From contig UGTZ01000001.1 of the NCBI GenBank assembly GCA_900455085.1, positions 1,890,501-1,954,500 on the forward strand: a DNA stretch of 64,000 nucleotides, written 5' to 3'. Below the pieces are notes generated by a model. The model had not been told where the DNA came from. It did not search any database and worked only from the letters and a program-made list of their open reading frames with translations. The position numbers were made by a program, and so were the translations under genes. Shown here piece by piece: positions 45,353-53,868 of the stretch. Position 1 is the first letter of the stretch. The number at the start of each line of letters is the position of its first letter. The DNA is from Providencia rettgeri. GTDB lineage: Bacteria; Pseudomonadota; Gammaproteobacteria; Enterobacterales; Enterobacteriaceae.

Positions 45353-46198
45353 CTAATTATTTTGTTGTGCTTTTAACCACGCAATTTCTTGTGGCCAAAT
45401 ATCGGGGTTTACGGTTTCTAAAATCAAAGGGATACCATCGAAGCGGTTATCTTGCATAATGTAAGTAAATGGTGCAAAACCAATATTCCCTTCACCTAAA
45501 CTATGGTGGCGGTCGACACGGCTGGCAAATTCACTTTTCGCATCATTAAGGTGCATTCCTTTTAGAAATTCAAACCCGACAATTTCTGCAAACTGGTCAA
45601 ATGTTTTATCACAATCTTCGGCAGTGCGTAGGTCATAACCTGCGGCAAAAGCATGACAAGTATCGATACACACACCTACACGGCTTTTATCTTTTACCCC
45701 ATCAATAATTTTTGCGAGATGTGTAAAGTCAAAACCTAAGTTAGTACCTTGCCCTGCCGTATTTTCAATGACAGCAGTCACTCCCTCGGTTTCAGCAAGC
45801 GCGATATTAATAGATTCAGCAATCCGCGCTAAACAGTCGTCAATTTCAATTTTGTTTAAATGACTACCTGGGTGGAAATTAAGTAAATCAATACCTAATT
45901 GCTCACAGCGCTGCATTTCATCGATAAAAGCGACCCGAGATTTTTCTAGAGCTTCAAATTCAGGATGACCTAAATTGATTAAATAGCTGTCATGGGGCAG
46001 GATCTGGTGTTTACCGTATCCATATTTTTTGCAGTTATCTTTAAATTTTTTAATCACTTCTTCGTTAAGTGGTGCAGCTTTCCACTGACGCTGATTTTTT
46101 GTGAACAATGCAAAAGCGGTTGCGTTGATTTCATGTGCGCGAATAACGGCTTGGTCAACACCACCAGAGGCGCTGACATGTGCTCCAATATATTTCAT
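45353..46198 (-). CDS. nfo: Endonuclease IV
   Basis: 281 residues from ATG 46198, with GGAG 7 nt before; codons upstream to 46264 are unsupported. Typical blocks are MKYIGAHVSASGGVDQAVI, NFHPGSHLN, VIENTAGQG, VGVCIDTCHAFAAGYD and HLNDAK, which carry the zinc-binding His, Glu and Asp residues. It cleaves abasic sites in base-excision repair. The nfo-yeiH-yeiE-lysP order is E. coli-like. Confidence 0.96.
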   Translation of the reverse strand: MKYIGAHVSASGGVDQAVIRAHEINATAFALFTKNQRQWKAAPLNEEVIKKFKDNCKKYGYGKHQILPHDSYLINLGHPEFEALEKSRVAFIDEMQRCEQLGIDLLNFHPGSHLNKIEIDDCLARIAESINIALAETEGVTAVIENTAGQGTNLGFDFTHLAKIIDGVKDKSRVGVCIDTCHAFAAGYDLRTAEDCDKTFDQFAEIVGFEFLKGMHLNDAKSEFASRVDRHHSLGEGNIGFAPFTYIMQDNRFDGIPLILETVNPDIWPQEIAWLKAQQNN

Positions 46199-46252
46199 TT
46201 TTGACTCCTTTTTATTGGAGTATGCCATTAATAAGCGAATAAATGAAATCAA

Positions 46253-46278
46253 CAAAAAAGCCACCGGTTAAGGTGGCT
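46253..46278 (-). terminator. Terminator of yeiH
   Basis: AGCCACC (46259-46265) pairs with GGTGGCT (46272-46278). On the minus strand a T run follows. Confidence 0.78.
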
Positions 46279-46298
46279 AAAAACGAGGAGAATGTAGA

Positions 46299-47378
46299 TT
46301 AAAAAATGTTTTGAATCAGTAGGTTAATTAATAGTCCGCCAACTATCAACCAAACAAACAGTATCAACGCCATTAGCAATGGTTTAATGCCCGCTTGGCG
46401 AATAGCGCTAACATGGGTAGTCAACCCTAAAGCAACCATTGCCATAGCAAGTAAAATGGTATCCAAAGCAATAACTTGCTGTACTAATGCCTGAGGCAGT
46501 AAATTGAGTGAGTTAAAACCTGCGACAACAATAAAAAATACAGCAAACCAAGGAATAGTAATTTTACTTTTTTGGGTCTTTGTTGTTTGGTTTGCAGCCG
46601 TTTTACGGCTTAAAAACGCAGATAAAATAATTAAAAATGGCGCAAGCATCATGACACGGATCATTTTGGCAATAACAGAGGCATTTTCTGCGTCTGTACC
46701 AATTGTATGGCCTGCTGCAACAACCTGTGCAACTTCATGTACTGTTGAACCAATGTAAATTCCAAAGGTTTCTTCTGTTGCCGGAAACCAACCAAAGTGC
46801 GCGTTTAATTGGTAAATCCAAGGGTAAACAAAGATACAAATTGTACCAAAGATAACAACAGTTGAAACGGCAACAGCGACTTTACTCGCAGAAGCTTTAA
46901 CGACAGGCTCAGTTGCCATGACCGCGGCTGCGCCACAGATACTACTGCCAGCACCAATTAATAATGTTGTTTCTTCATCAAGACCGAACACTTTTTTGCC
47001 TAGCCAATACGCTAATAAAAATGTCGATGTTAATGTTAAAGCATCAATAATTACACCAGTAGCGCCTACGTCAGTGATCTGTTGAAAAGTAAGGCGAAAG
47101 CCATACAAAATAATCCCGGCACGTAAAAAATAGTGTTTGGCAAATTTAATGCCAGCATCACAAGATTGACTGGCTACGGGGTAAAAAGTATTCCCGACAA
47201 TAATTCCTAATAATATTGCGAGAGTTAATGCACCTAAACCAATATCCATAAACCAGGGTTGGTCACCGAGGTAAATTGCAATAGCAGTTAGAATACCCGC
47301 TAGAATAATACCTGGTATGAGTTTAAATATAGGGTTTAGGCTATTATGCTCAAGGGTGTTGGTGTCACTTTTATTCAT
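46299..47378 (-). CDS. yeiH: YeiH-family (UPF0324) membrane protein, putative sulfate exporter
   Basis: 359 residues, about ten membrane helices. Family sequence: GLGALTLAILLGIIVGN, AKHYFLRAGIILYGFRLTFQQI, GAGSSICGAAAVMATEPV and VHEVAQVVAAG. It is annotated as a putative sulfate/sulfite exporter; its actual substrate is not established. It is divergent from yeiE, which controls it in other enterics. Confidence 0.9.
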   Translation of the reverse strand: MNKSDTNTLEHNSLNPIFKLIPGIILAGILTAIAIYLGDQPWFMDIGLGALTLAILLGIIVGNTFYPVASQSCDAGIKFAKHYFLRAGIILYGFRLTFQQITDVGATGVIIDALTLTSTFLLAYWLGKKVFGLDEETTLLIGAGSSICGAAAVMATEPVVKASASKVAVAVSTVVIFGTICIFVYPWIYQLNAHFGWFPATEETFGIYIGSTVHEVAQVVAAGHTIGTDAENASVIAKMIRVMMLAPFLIILSAFLSRKTAANQTTKTQKSKITIPWFAVFFIVVAGFNSLNLLPQALVQQVIALDTILLAMAMVALGLTTHVSAIRQAGIKPLLMALILFVWLIVGGLLINLLIQNIF

Positions 47379-47570
47379 GATAATACTCTTTATTACCGCT
47401 TATAAGATTTAGTAATAAGGATATAACAAAAGTAATAATAATTTAAATTGATTATCATTATATAATCTACCACCAAAATAGATTATAAGTTTCTTCTGGA
47501 ATATTGCGAATAAATCGTTAATATTAACATTATTATTACAAATACTAAAAATCACGTTGGGCTTACCTTT

Positions 47571-48434
47571 ATGCGAATTACACTTAGGCAACTTGAGGTT
47601 TTTACGGAAGTATTAAAAAGTGGCTCCACGACGCAGGCATCTCAGTTATTAGCACTTTCACAATCGGCTGTCAGCGCGTCGCTAACGGATTTAGAAGGTC
47701 AATTAGGCGTTCAATTATTTGACCGTGTGGGTAAACGACTTGTTACGAATGAGCACGGAAGGCTGCTATATCCCAAAGCTTTAGCGTTATTAGAGCAAGG
47801 GTTAGAAGTCGAGCAATTATTTAAAAAAGAGATGGGCGCAGTGCGTCTTGCAGCAAGTACAACGATTGGTAATTATATTTTACCAGAAGTCTTAGCGGGT
47901 TACCGTCATGACCACCCGGATATTCCTTTAGAGCTTTTTATCAGTAACACAGAAGAAATTATTAAAGCAGTCATGGAATTTAGAGCCGATGTTGGGTTAA
48001 TCGAAGGCGTTTGTCATAGCCCTGAGTTAATTTCAAAAGCATGGTTAAAAGATGAACTCGTTATTTTTGTTTCACCCCAAAATCCATTGGCGAATAAAAA
48101 AGTTTCTTTAAAAGATTTGCGTGATGCGCCTTGGATTTTGCGTGAAAGAGGTTCAGGTACGCGGGATGTACTCGACCAATTATTATTTGCACATCTTCCT
48201 GGCTTTCATATTTTAATGGAGCTAGGGAATTCAGAAGCTATCAAGCATGCAGTTCGTTATGGAATAGGTATAAGTTGTTTATCTCGTCGGGTGATCGAAG
48301 AGCAATTAGAAAATGGCTCTCTAGTTGAACTAAAAATAGATGAACTTCATTTAGAAAGAACGCTATATTTGATTTATCACCGCCAAAAGCATCTTTCGAA
48401 TGCGATTACTAACCTTCTGTCTTACTGTAATTAA
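47571..48434 (+). CDS. yeiE: LysR-family regulator YeiE
   Basis: 287 residues. N-terminal helix-turn-helix: LRQLEVFTEVLKSGSTTQASQLLALSQSAVSASLTDLE. The substrate domain includes LAASTTIGNYILPEVL and ERGSGTRDVLDQL. YeiE is linked with sulfite stress, motility and iron homeostasis in enterics. It is divergent from yeiH, across about 190 nt, the standard pair. Confidence 0.92.
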   Translation: MRITLRQLEVFTEVLKSGSTTQASQLLALSQSAVSASLTDLEGQLGVQLFDRVGKRLVTNEHGRLLYPKALALLEQGLEVEQLFKKEMGAVRLAASTTIGNYILPEVLAGYRHDHPDIPLELFISNTEEIIKAVMEFRADVGLIEGVCHSPELISKAWLKDELVIFVSPQNPLANKKVSLKDLRDAPWILRERGSGTRDVLDQLLFAHLPGFHILMELGNSEAIKHAVRYGIGISCLSRRVIEEQLENGSLVELKIDELHLERTLYLIYHRQKHLSNAITNLLSYCN

Positions 48435-48435
48435 A

Positions 48436-48561
48436 AATCCTCGTCATCTTTTAACCTGTCGCGTTGTTGGCTGCAATCGACGACCCAAGTCACATACTAA
48501 TGTATGCTCCTTGGATAGTCTCAATTGCCGCCTAGCGACACGCTAAAAGCTATAGAGGATT
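48436..48561. repeat. ERIC-type palindromic repeat (126 bp)
   Basis: AATCCTC...GAGGATT ends bracket an imperfect inverted repeat with arms of about 52 nt. The shared inner segments include TTTTA, GTCGC, GGC-GCAAT and CCAAG. The centre is TCACATACTAATGTATGCTC. Size and centre match ERIC elements (126-127 bp, TTACTTATGTAAGCTCC core). It starts just behind the yeiE stop. Confidence 0.7.
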
Positions 48562-48574
48562 GCAGTGAATGTGT

Positions 48575-48660
48575 TGCACTTGTGATAGGCTATCGCGTTG
48601 TTGGCTGCACTTTTTATGTGCCTTGAACAGCCACATTTGCCGCTACTGACACGATAAAGA
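48575..48660. repeat. Degenerate second ERIC-like copy
   Basis: CTATCGCGTTGTTGGCTGCA repeats part of the left arm of the neighbouring element (GTCGCGTTGTTGGCTGCA). GCCGCTACTGACACGATA resembles the right arm, but the TACTTATGTATG centre is lost. Confidence 0.5.
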
Positions 48661-48840
48661 AAATAAGACGTCGTCCTCTTATTAAGAGGGTATACTGAAT
48701 TTTTTGAGATAACGCATTTTACTTATAATTTTGTGTGAATTATGAAGGTATCTTATAACAGTGAAGAGTTGCTTAGTTCTCACAGTCTATTTTGCTAGAA
48801 TCCCTGCGATATTAGCTGAATAATAAAATGCAGGGAACAA

Positions 48841-50331
48841 ATGTCAGAACAACATACCAATACTATCTCGCAGGGCGGCCCACAAAGACTACGCCGTGAG
48901 CTAAAGGCACGCCATCTTGCGATGATTGCTATCGGTGGGTCCATCGGTACAGGTTTATTTGTTGCCTCTGGGGCAACGGTTGCACAAGCAGGCCCCGGTG
49001 GAGCACTCCTTTCTTATGCTATCATTGGTTTAATGGTCTACTTTTTGATGACCAGTCTAGGTGAGTTAGCCGCATATATGCCCGTTTCAGGCTCATTTGC
49101 AACCTATGGTGCAAAATATGTCGATGAAGGTTTTGGCTTTGCACTTGGGTGGAACTATTGGTACAACTGGGCTGTGACCATTGCAGTTGACTTAGTTGCC
49201 GCTCAATTAGTGATGACTTACTGGTTCCCAGATACCCCCGGTTGGATTTGGAGCGCCATTTTCCTTGCCATTATTTTCTTACTGAATTTCATCTCAGTTA
49301 AAGGGTTTGGTGAGGCTGAATACTGGTTCTCATTAATAAAAGTCACCACGGTCGTCATTTTTATTGTTGTCGGCGTATTAATGATTTTTGGCATCATGAG
49401 CGGTGCGGAAAATGCCGGGTGGCATAATTGGGAAATTGGTGATGCGCCTTTTGCTGGTGGTTTTTCAGCCATGATTGGTGTGGCAATGATAGTTGGGTTC
49501 TCATTCCAAGGAACTGAATTAATCGGTATTGCTGCGGGTGAATCGAAAGACCCCGCTAAAAATATTCCAAAAGCCGTGCGCAAAGTATTTTGGCGTATCT
49601 TGTTATTCTATATCTTTGCAATCTTAATTATTAGTTTGATCATTCCTTACACTGATCCAAACTTACTGCGTAATGATGTCAAAGATATTAGTGTAAGCCC
49701 ATTCACTTTAGTATTTGAAAATGCAGGCTTATTATCTGCGGCAGCAGTAATGAATGCGGTTATTTTAACAGCGGTATTATCGGCAGGTAACTCCGGTATG
49801 TACGCATCAACGCGTATGTTGTATACCTTAGCCCGTGAAGGTAAGGCTCCGCGTATTTTCGCCCGTTTATCTAAAGGTGGCGTACCTCGTTATGCATTGT
49901 TAGCAACGACGGTTGTTGCAGGGTTATGTTTCCTAAGTTCCATGTTTGGCAACCAAACGGTGTACTTGTGGTTGTTAAATACATCGGGGATGACAGGGTT
50001 TATTGCTTGGTTAGGTATTGCCATTAGCCATTATCGTTTCCGTAGGGGCTATATTGCACAAGGGAGAGATCTTAATGACTTACCTTATCGTTCAGGTTTT
50101 TTCCCAATCGGCCCTATTTTTGCCTTTATTTTGTGCTTAACAATCACGTTGGGTCAAAACTACCAAGCTTTTTTAGAAGATAAAATTGATTGGGTAGGGG
50201 TTACCGCAACTTATATTGGAATTCCGTTATTTTTAGCAATTTGGTTTGGTTATAAAATAGCGAAGAAAACGACGTTTATCCGTTATAAAGACATGAGCTT
50301 TCCAAGTTACCGCGAAAATTTAGATAAATAA
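48841..50331 (+). CDS. lysP: Lysine-specific permease LysP
   Basis: 496 residues, twelve membrane helices, amino acid-polyamine superfamily. The opening RRELKARHLAMIAIGGSIGTGLFVASG holds the GSIGTGLF substrate motif; GFSFQGTELIGIAAGES and AGNSGMYASTRMLYTLAREG follow. It imports L-lysine with protons, and in E. coli also binds the CadC sensor. It lies downstream of yeiE with the repeats between. Confidence 0.95.
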   Translation: MSEQHTNTISQGGPQRLRRELKARHLAMIAIGGSIGTGLFVASGATVAQAGPGGALLSYAIIGLMVYFLMTSLGELAAYMPVSGSFATYGAKYVDEGFGFALGWNYWYNWAVTIAVDLVAAQLVMTYWFPDTPGWIWSAIFLAIIFLLNFISVKGFGEAEYWFSLIKVTTVVIFIVVGVLMIFGIMSGAENAGWHNWEIGDAPFAGGFSAMIGVAMIVGFSFQGTELIGIAAGESKDPAKNIPKAVRKVFWRILLFYIFAILIISLIIPYTDPNLLRNDVKDISVSPFTLVFENAGLLSAAAVMNAVILTAVLSAGNSGMYASTRMLYTLAREGKAPRIFARLSKGGVPRYALLATTVVAGLCFLSSMFGNQTVYLWLLNTSGMTGFIAWLGIAISHYRFRRGYIAQGRDLNDLPYRSGFFPIGPIFAFILCLTITLGQNYQAFLEDKIDWVGVTATYIGIPLFLAIWFGYKIAKKTTFIRYKDMSFPSYRENLDK

Positions 50332-50355
50332 TTTTTTAAAATATCTATCATCAAT

Positions 50356-50387
50356 AACAGCACTCTTCATAGGGTGCTGTTTTTTTA
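50356..50387 (+). terminator. Terminator of lysP
   Basis: AACAGCACTC (50356-50365) pairs with GGGTGCTGTT (50372-50381) and is followed by a T run. Confidence 0.87.
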
Positions 50388-50500
50388 TATATAGCGCAAT
50401 AAACCTACATTTTGGCGGTAAAATAGGCTGAATGTTTGGGTTTACGATAATGGTCACAGAATTCCATTGATGAAACCCATGATTAAACTAATAATCGTAT

Positions 50501-50515
50501 TGATAAGTATTCTTA
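50501..50515. promoter_or_regulatory. Candidate Fur box before the iron-uptake operon
   Basis: TGATAAGTATTCTTA matches the 7-1-7 Fur core (TGATAAT-N-ATTATCA) at about 10 or 11 of 14 positions. Location 63 nt before the binding-protein gene fits. The score is moderate. Confidence 0.4.
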
Positions 50516-50577
50516 TTTGCTTTATTGTTACCTCATAAAAAAGTAAGTCAATGAGGTTAAGAGTGGAGCTCAATACT

Positions 50578-51714
50578 ATGTCGTCGGTAGCCAAGAAGTC
50601 TGTAGCTAGGTCGGTAGTAAAAGGAATAAGTTTAGCGTTATTAGCAAGTGCCAGTATGAGCGCTTGGGCTGCAACGGTGACTGATATTGCAGGTCGTACC
50701 GTTGAGGTTCCTGATAATGTTAATCGCATTTTATTAGGCGAAGGACGCCTATTTAGTGCAATAGCTCTGCTAGAAGGTGATAAACCCATTGAGCGAATTG
50801 TAGGTTGGCAAGGTGACCTTCGAAAACTAGACCCGCAAACCTATGCTGTTTATAAAGCGAAATTTCCTGAAATTGATAACATTCCATTAATTGGTAATAC
50901 CAGTGCAGATAGCGTCAGTTCAGAAAAAGTATTAACCCTAAATCCGGATATTGCCATTTTTGGTTTATCAGGTCATGGACCGGGTAAAAATAGTGAGTTA
51001 GTCAACCAACTGGAAAAAGCGGGTGTCCCTGTCGTATTTGTGGATTTCCGTGATAAACCACTGGAAAACACTTTACCAAGCATGCGTTTACTTGGTAAAG
51101 CATTGAACCGCGAACAGGCGGCAAATAAGTATGTCGATTTTTATGAAAGAAACCAAAAATTAGTCACTGATATTACTTCGAAAATACCAGAAGATAAAAA
51201 ACCAAGTGTTTTTATTGAGTTACGCGCTGGTGCTTTTGAAGATTGCTGCGGTACCGCTGGCGATGGAAATATGGGAAATTTTATTGATTTAGCTGGTGGT
51301 AAAAATATTGCTAAAGGTGTTTTGCCGGGCGCACTTGGTACGATGAACTTAGAGAAAATCATTGCTGCAGACCCAAATGTTTACATTGCATCTGGTGCAA
51401 AAGCACCGGGTAGTAAAGATGCCGGCGTTCAATTAGGCGCACAAAGCACATTAACAGATGCACAAAAAAGCCTGAAAAAAATTACTGAACGTAAAGGGAT
51501 TAGCTCGTTATCAGCCGTAAAAGATAAGCAAGATTATGCTATCTGGCACAATTACTATAACTCTCCATACAATGTGATTGCGACGCAAGTTTTCGCCAAA
51601 TGGTTTTATCCAGAACAGTTTGCTGACCTTGAACCGCAAAAAACACTCGAAGAATTGCACAGAGAGTTTCTCGCCATTGAGCCTACAGGTGTATATTGGG
51701 TCAGCGAAAAGTAA
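50578..51714 (+). CDS. Periplasmic binding protein of an iron(-siderophore) ABC transporter
   Basis: 378 residues from ATG 50578 (GTGGAG 9 nt upstream). A signal peptide ends near MSAWAA. The TroA-like/FecB-type clamshell begins TVTDIAGRTVEVPDNVNRILLG. Distinctive ELRAGAFEDCCGTAGDGNMGNFIDLAGG with a Cys pair lies about 225-250. It captures a ferric chelate or heme-like ligand in the periplasm. Neighbouring permease, ATPase and TonB receptor form one system. The exact ligand is not predictable. Confidence 0.87.
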   Translation: MSSVAKKSVARSVVKGISLALLASASMSAWAATVTDIAGRTVEVPDNVNRILLGEGRLFSAIALLEGDKPIERIVGWQGDLRKLDPQTYAVYKAKFPEIDNIPLIGNTSADSVSSEKVLTLNPDIAIFGLSGHGPGKNSELVNQLEKAGVPVVFVDFRDKPLENTLPSMRLLGKALNREQAANKYVDFYERNQKLVTDITSKIPEDKKPSVFIELRAGAFEDCCGTAGDGNMGNFIDLAGGKNIAKGVLPGALGTMNLEKIIAADPNVYIASGAKAPGSKDAGVQLGAQSTLTDAQKSLKKITERKGISSLSAVKDKQDYAIWHNYYNSPYNVIATQVFAKWFYPEQFADLEPQKTLEELHREFLAIEPTGVYWVSEK

Positions 51715-51733
51715 TGAAAACGGGTAAGAGTTG

Positions 51734-52828
51734 ATGAGTATTACGAGCGAGCCAATGATTACGGCTGAAAAAGCGGCTATTCAGGCTGACGATAATGTAA
51801 AACAGCATTATCAGACTATGTTACGCCGTCGATTGACATGGATAGTTGTTATCATCGCGGCAATTTTATTATCACTGGTTATAGATTTTACCTTGGGGCC
51901 TTCAGGGTTATCTCTCGAGCGCTTATGGCAAACGTTGATAACCCCAGAGTCGGTTGATGCAGGAACGCGTGTCATTGTCTGGGACATTCGCTTGCCTTAC
52001 GCATTGATGGCCGTGGTGATTGGCATGTCATTAGGGCTTGCGGGTGCTGAGATGCAGACAATCCTCAATAACCCGTTAGCGAGCCCATTTACATTAGGGG
52101 TATCTAATGCCGCGGCATTCGGCGCCGCATTAGCAATTGTTTCTGGCATTGCAATTCCAGGCGTGCCCGACCAGTGGGTGATATCAGCCAATGCCTTTAT
52201 TTTTGCATTATTAGCAGCGTTGATGTTAGACGCAGTAACCCGCTGGACACGCGTAGCAACTTCAGGTGTCGTACTGTTTGGTATTGCGCTTGTGTTCACC
52301 TTTAATGCATTGGTTTCCATGATGCAATTCATCGCAACAGAAGATACCTTGCAGGGTTTAGTCTTTTGGACGATGGGCAGTTTATCAAAAGCGACTTGGG
52401 TGAAACTTGGGGTGATGGCATTAGTTTTCGCACTTATTTTCCCAATTGCCATGATGAGTTCATGGAAGCTAACGGCTTTAAGATTGGGTGAGGATAGGGC
52501 GATCAGTTTCGGTATTGATGTGCGCCGTTTAAGGTTAACAACGTTATTACGCATTAGTATTTTATCGGCGCTAGCCGTGGCATTTGTCGGTCCTATTGCC
52601 TTTATTGGTTTAGTTGCGCCACATATAGCAAGGTTGATTTTTGGTGAAGATCACCGTTTTTATCTGCCTGCAAGTGCATTAATTGGGGCGTTAATTTTAT
52701 CCATGGCCTCAATAGCGTCGAAGAATATTATTCCGGGTGTGATTATCCCTGTTGGGATCGTGACCTCGTTGGTTGGTGTACCGTTCTTCCTAAGTATTAT
52801 TTTGCGTCATAGAGGGAACGTATCATGA
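51734..52828 (+). CDS. FecCD-family iron ABC transporter permease
   Basis: 364 residues from ATG 51734. BtuC/FecCD fold with about nine or ten helices: VIVWDIRLPYALMAVVIGMSLGLAGAEMQTILNNPLASPFTLGVSNAAAFGA is the family signature, and VGPIAFIGLVAPHIARLIFGEDHRFYLP the ATPase-coupling region. It transports the iron chelate across the inner membrane. It follows the binding protein by 19 nt and overlaps the ATPase start by 4 nt. Confidence 0.92.
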   Translation: MSITSEPMITAEKAAIQADDNVKQHYQTMLRRRLTWIVVIIAAILLSLVIDFTLGPSGLSLERLWQTLITPESVDAGTRVIVWDIRLPYALMAVVIGMSLGLAGAEMQTILNNPLASPFTLGVSNAAAFGAALAIVSGIAIPGVPDQWVISANAFIFALLAALMLDAVTRWTRVATSGVVLFGIALVFTFNALVSMMQFIATEDTLQGLVFWTMGSLSKATWVKLGVMALVFALIFPIAMMSSWKLTALRLGEDRAISFGIDVRRLRLTTLLRISILSALAVAFVGPIAFIGLVAPHIARLIFGEDHRFYLPASALIGALILSMASIASKNIIPGVIIPVGIVTSLVGVPFFLSIILRHRGNVS

Positions 52829-53610
52829 GTGGCCTGATTATTAACCAATTTAATGCAGGTTACCCTAAACGTCCCGTAATTGAGAACCTATCGACGGATA
52901 TCTTGCCTCGCGGCAAGATCACGGTATTACTTGGGCCAAATGGTAGTGGTAAATCCACATTATTACGGTCGTTGGCGGGGTTAAATAAGGCAACAGGGCA
53001 GCTGTTACTGGATGGTCAGGACTTAACCCAACAGAGTTTTGCCCAGCGAGCACAAAATGTGGTGTATTTACCGCAAACGTTACCTGCTGGTGTGCACCTG
53101 TATGTTTTAGAGTCAGTGATTGTTGCTCAACGTGCTTCAGGCGGTTTGAGGAATGAGAATAGTAAAGACGAAGTGATGGGGTTATTACGTCAATTGGGTA
53201 TTGAGCATTTGGCGTTAAGTTATTTAGACCAACTCTCAGGTGGTCAAAAACAATTAGTGGGTTTGGCACAATCTTTAATTCGTCAACCCAACTTATTGTT
53301 ATTAGATGAGCCTTTAAGTGCGTTAGATTTAAATTACCAATATCATGTGATGGATTTAGTCGCAAAAGAGACGAAACGTCGAAATATAATCACGGTTGTG
53401 GTGGTTCATGATATTAATATTGCGCTCAAACATGCGGAGCATGTATTAATGTTGAAACAAGGTAATTTAATTGCTCAAGGCGAACCCGCTGAGGTTATTA
53501 CCCCCGAAAGCCTTGCTGAGGTTTATGGCGTGCGGGGTCGTATTGAACGTTGTTCGCAAGGTGTGCCACAAGTCCTAATAGATGGGCTGGTTGATAAATT
53601 AGCAAGTTAA
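52825..53610 (+). CDS. Iron ABC transporter ATP-binding protein (FepC type)
   Basis: 261 residues. Walker A GPNGSGKST (37-45), signature LSGGQKQLVGLAQ (about 137), Walker B LLLLDEPLSALD (about 155) and switch His in VVHDIN. It powers the FecCD permease. ATGA overlap with the permease indicates coupling. The tail beyond the core (GRIERCSQGVPQVLIDGLV) is usual for siderophore ATPases. Confidence 0.93.
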   Translation: MSGLIINQFNAGYPKRPVIENLSTDILPRGKITVLLGPNGSGKSTLLRSLAGLNKATGQLLLDGQDLTQQSFAQRAQNVVYLPQTLPAGVHLYVLESVIVAQRASGGLRNENSKDEVMGLLRQLGIEHLALSYLDQLSGGQKQLVGLAQSLIRQPNLLLLDEPLSALDLNYQYHVMDLVAKETKRRNIITVVVVHDINIALKHAEHVLMLKQGNLIAQGEPAEVITPESLAEVYGVRGRIERCSQGVPQVLIDGLVDKLAS

Positions 53611-53708
53611 TATAGTAATAGAATAGTGTGCTTGCAGCATTTGGCAAGCACATTAAATAAAATATAGAGGGCGCAATATTAAAAAATCAAATCTTAATTA
53701 ATAGTAAT

Positions 53709-53779
53709 TACCCATAGGAAATTTAATTGAATTATATAATGGTTTTTACCATGAATTTCCTATGGGTATTTAAATACCC
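53709..53779 (+). promoter_or_regulatory. Two mutually exclusive hairpins in the leader of the TonB receptor
   Basis: TACCCATAGGAAATT (53709-53723) pairs perfectly with AATTTCCTATGGGTA (53754-53768). The end of the second arm, GGGTA, is also the left half of a 16-bp palindrome GGGTATTTAAATACCC (53764-53779). So the segment 53764-53768 can pair with either side. No T run follows. The function (attenuator, RNA-stability or protein site) is unknown. Confidence 0.5.
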
Positions 53780-53868
53780 CAATAATAAAAAATATTTTTT
53801 GATTCAATGAAATCAATGTGAGCAAATCAATTCATATATAAAACAAAATATCTCTTGGAGAGTTGGGA

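Noticed and set aside
48436..48680. Repeated palindromic units as a CRISPR array
   Set aside because: No regular direct repeats with unique spacers and no cas genes. The length, ends and centre fit ERIC-type elements.
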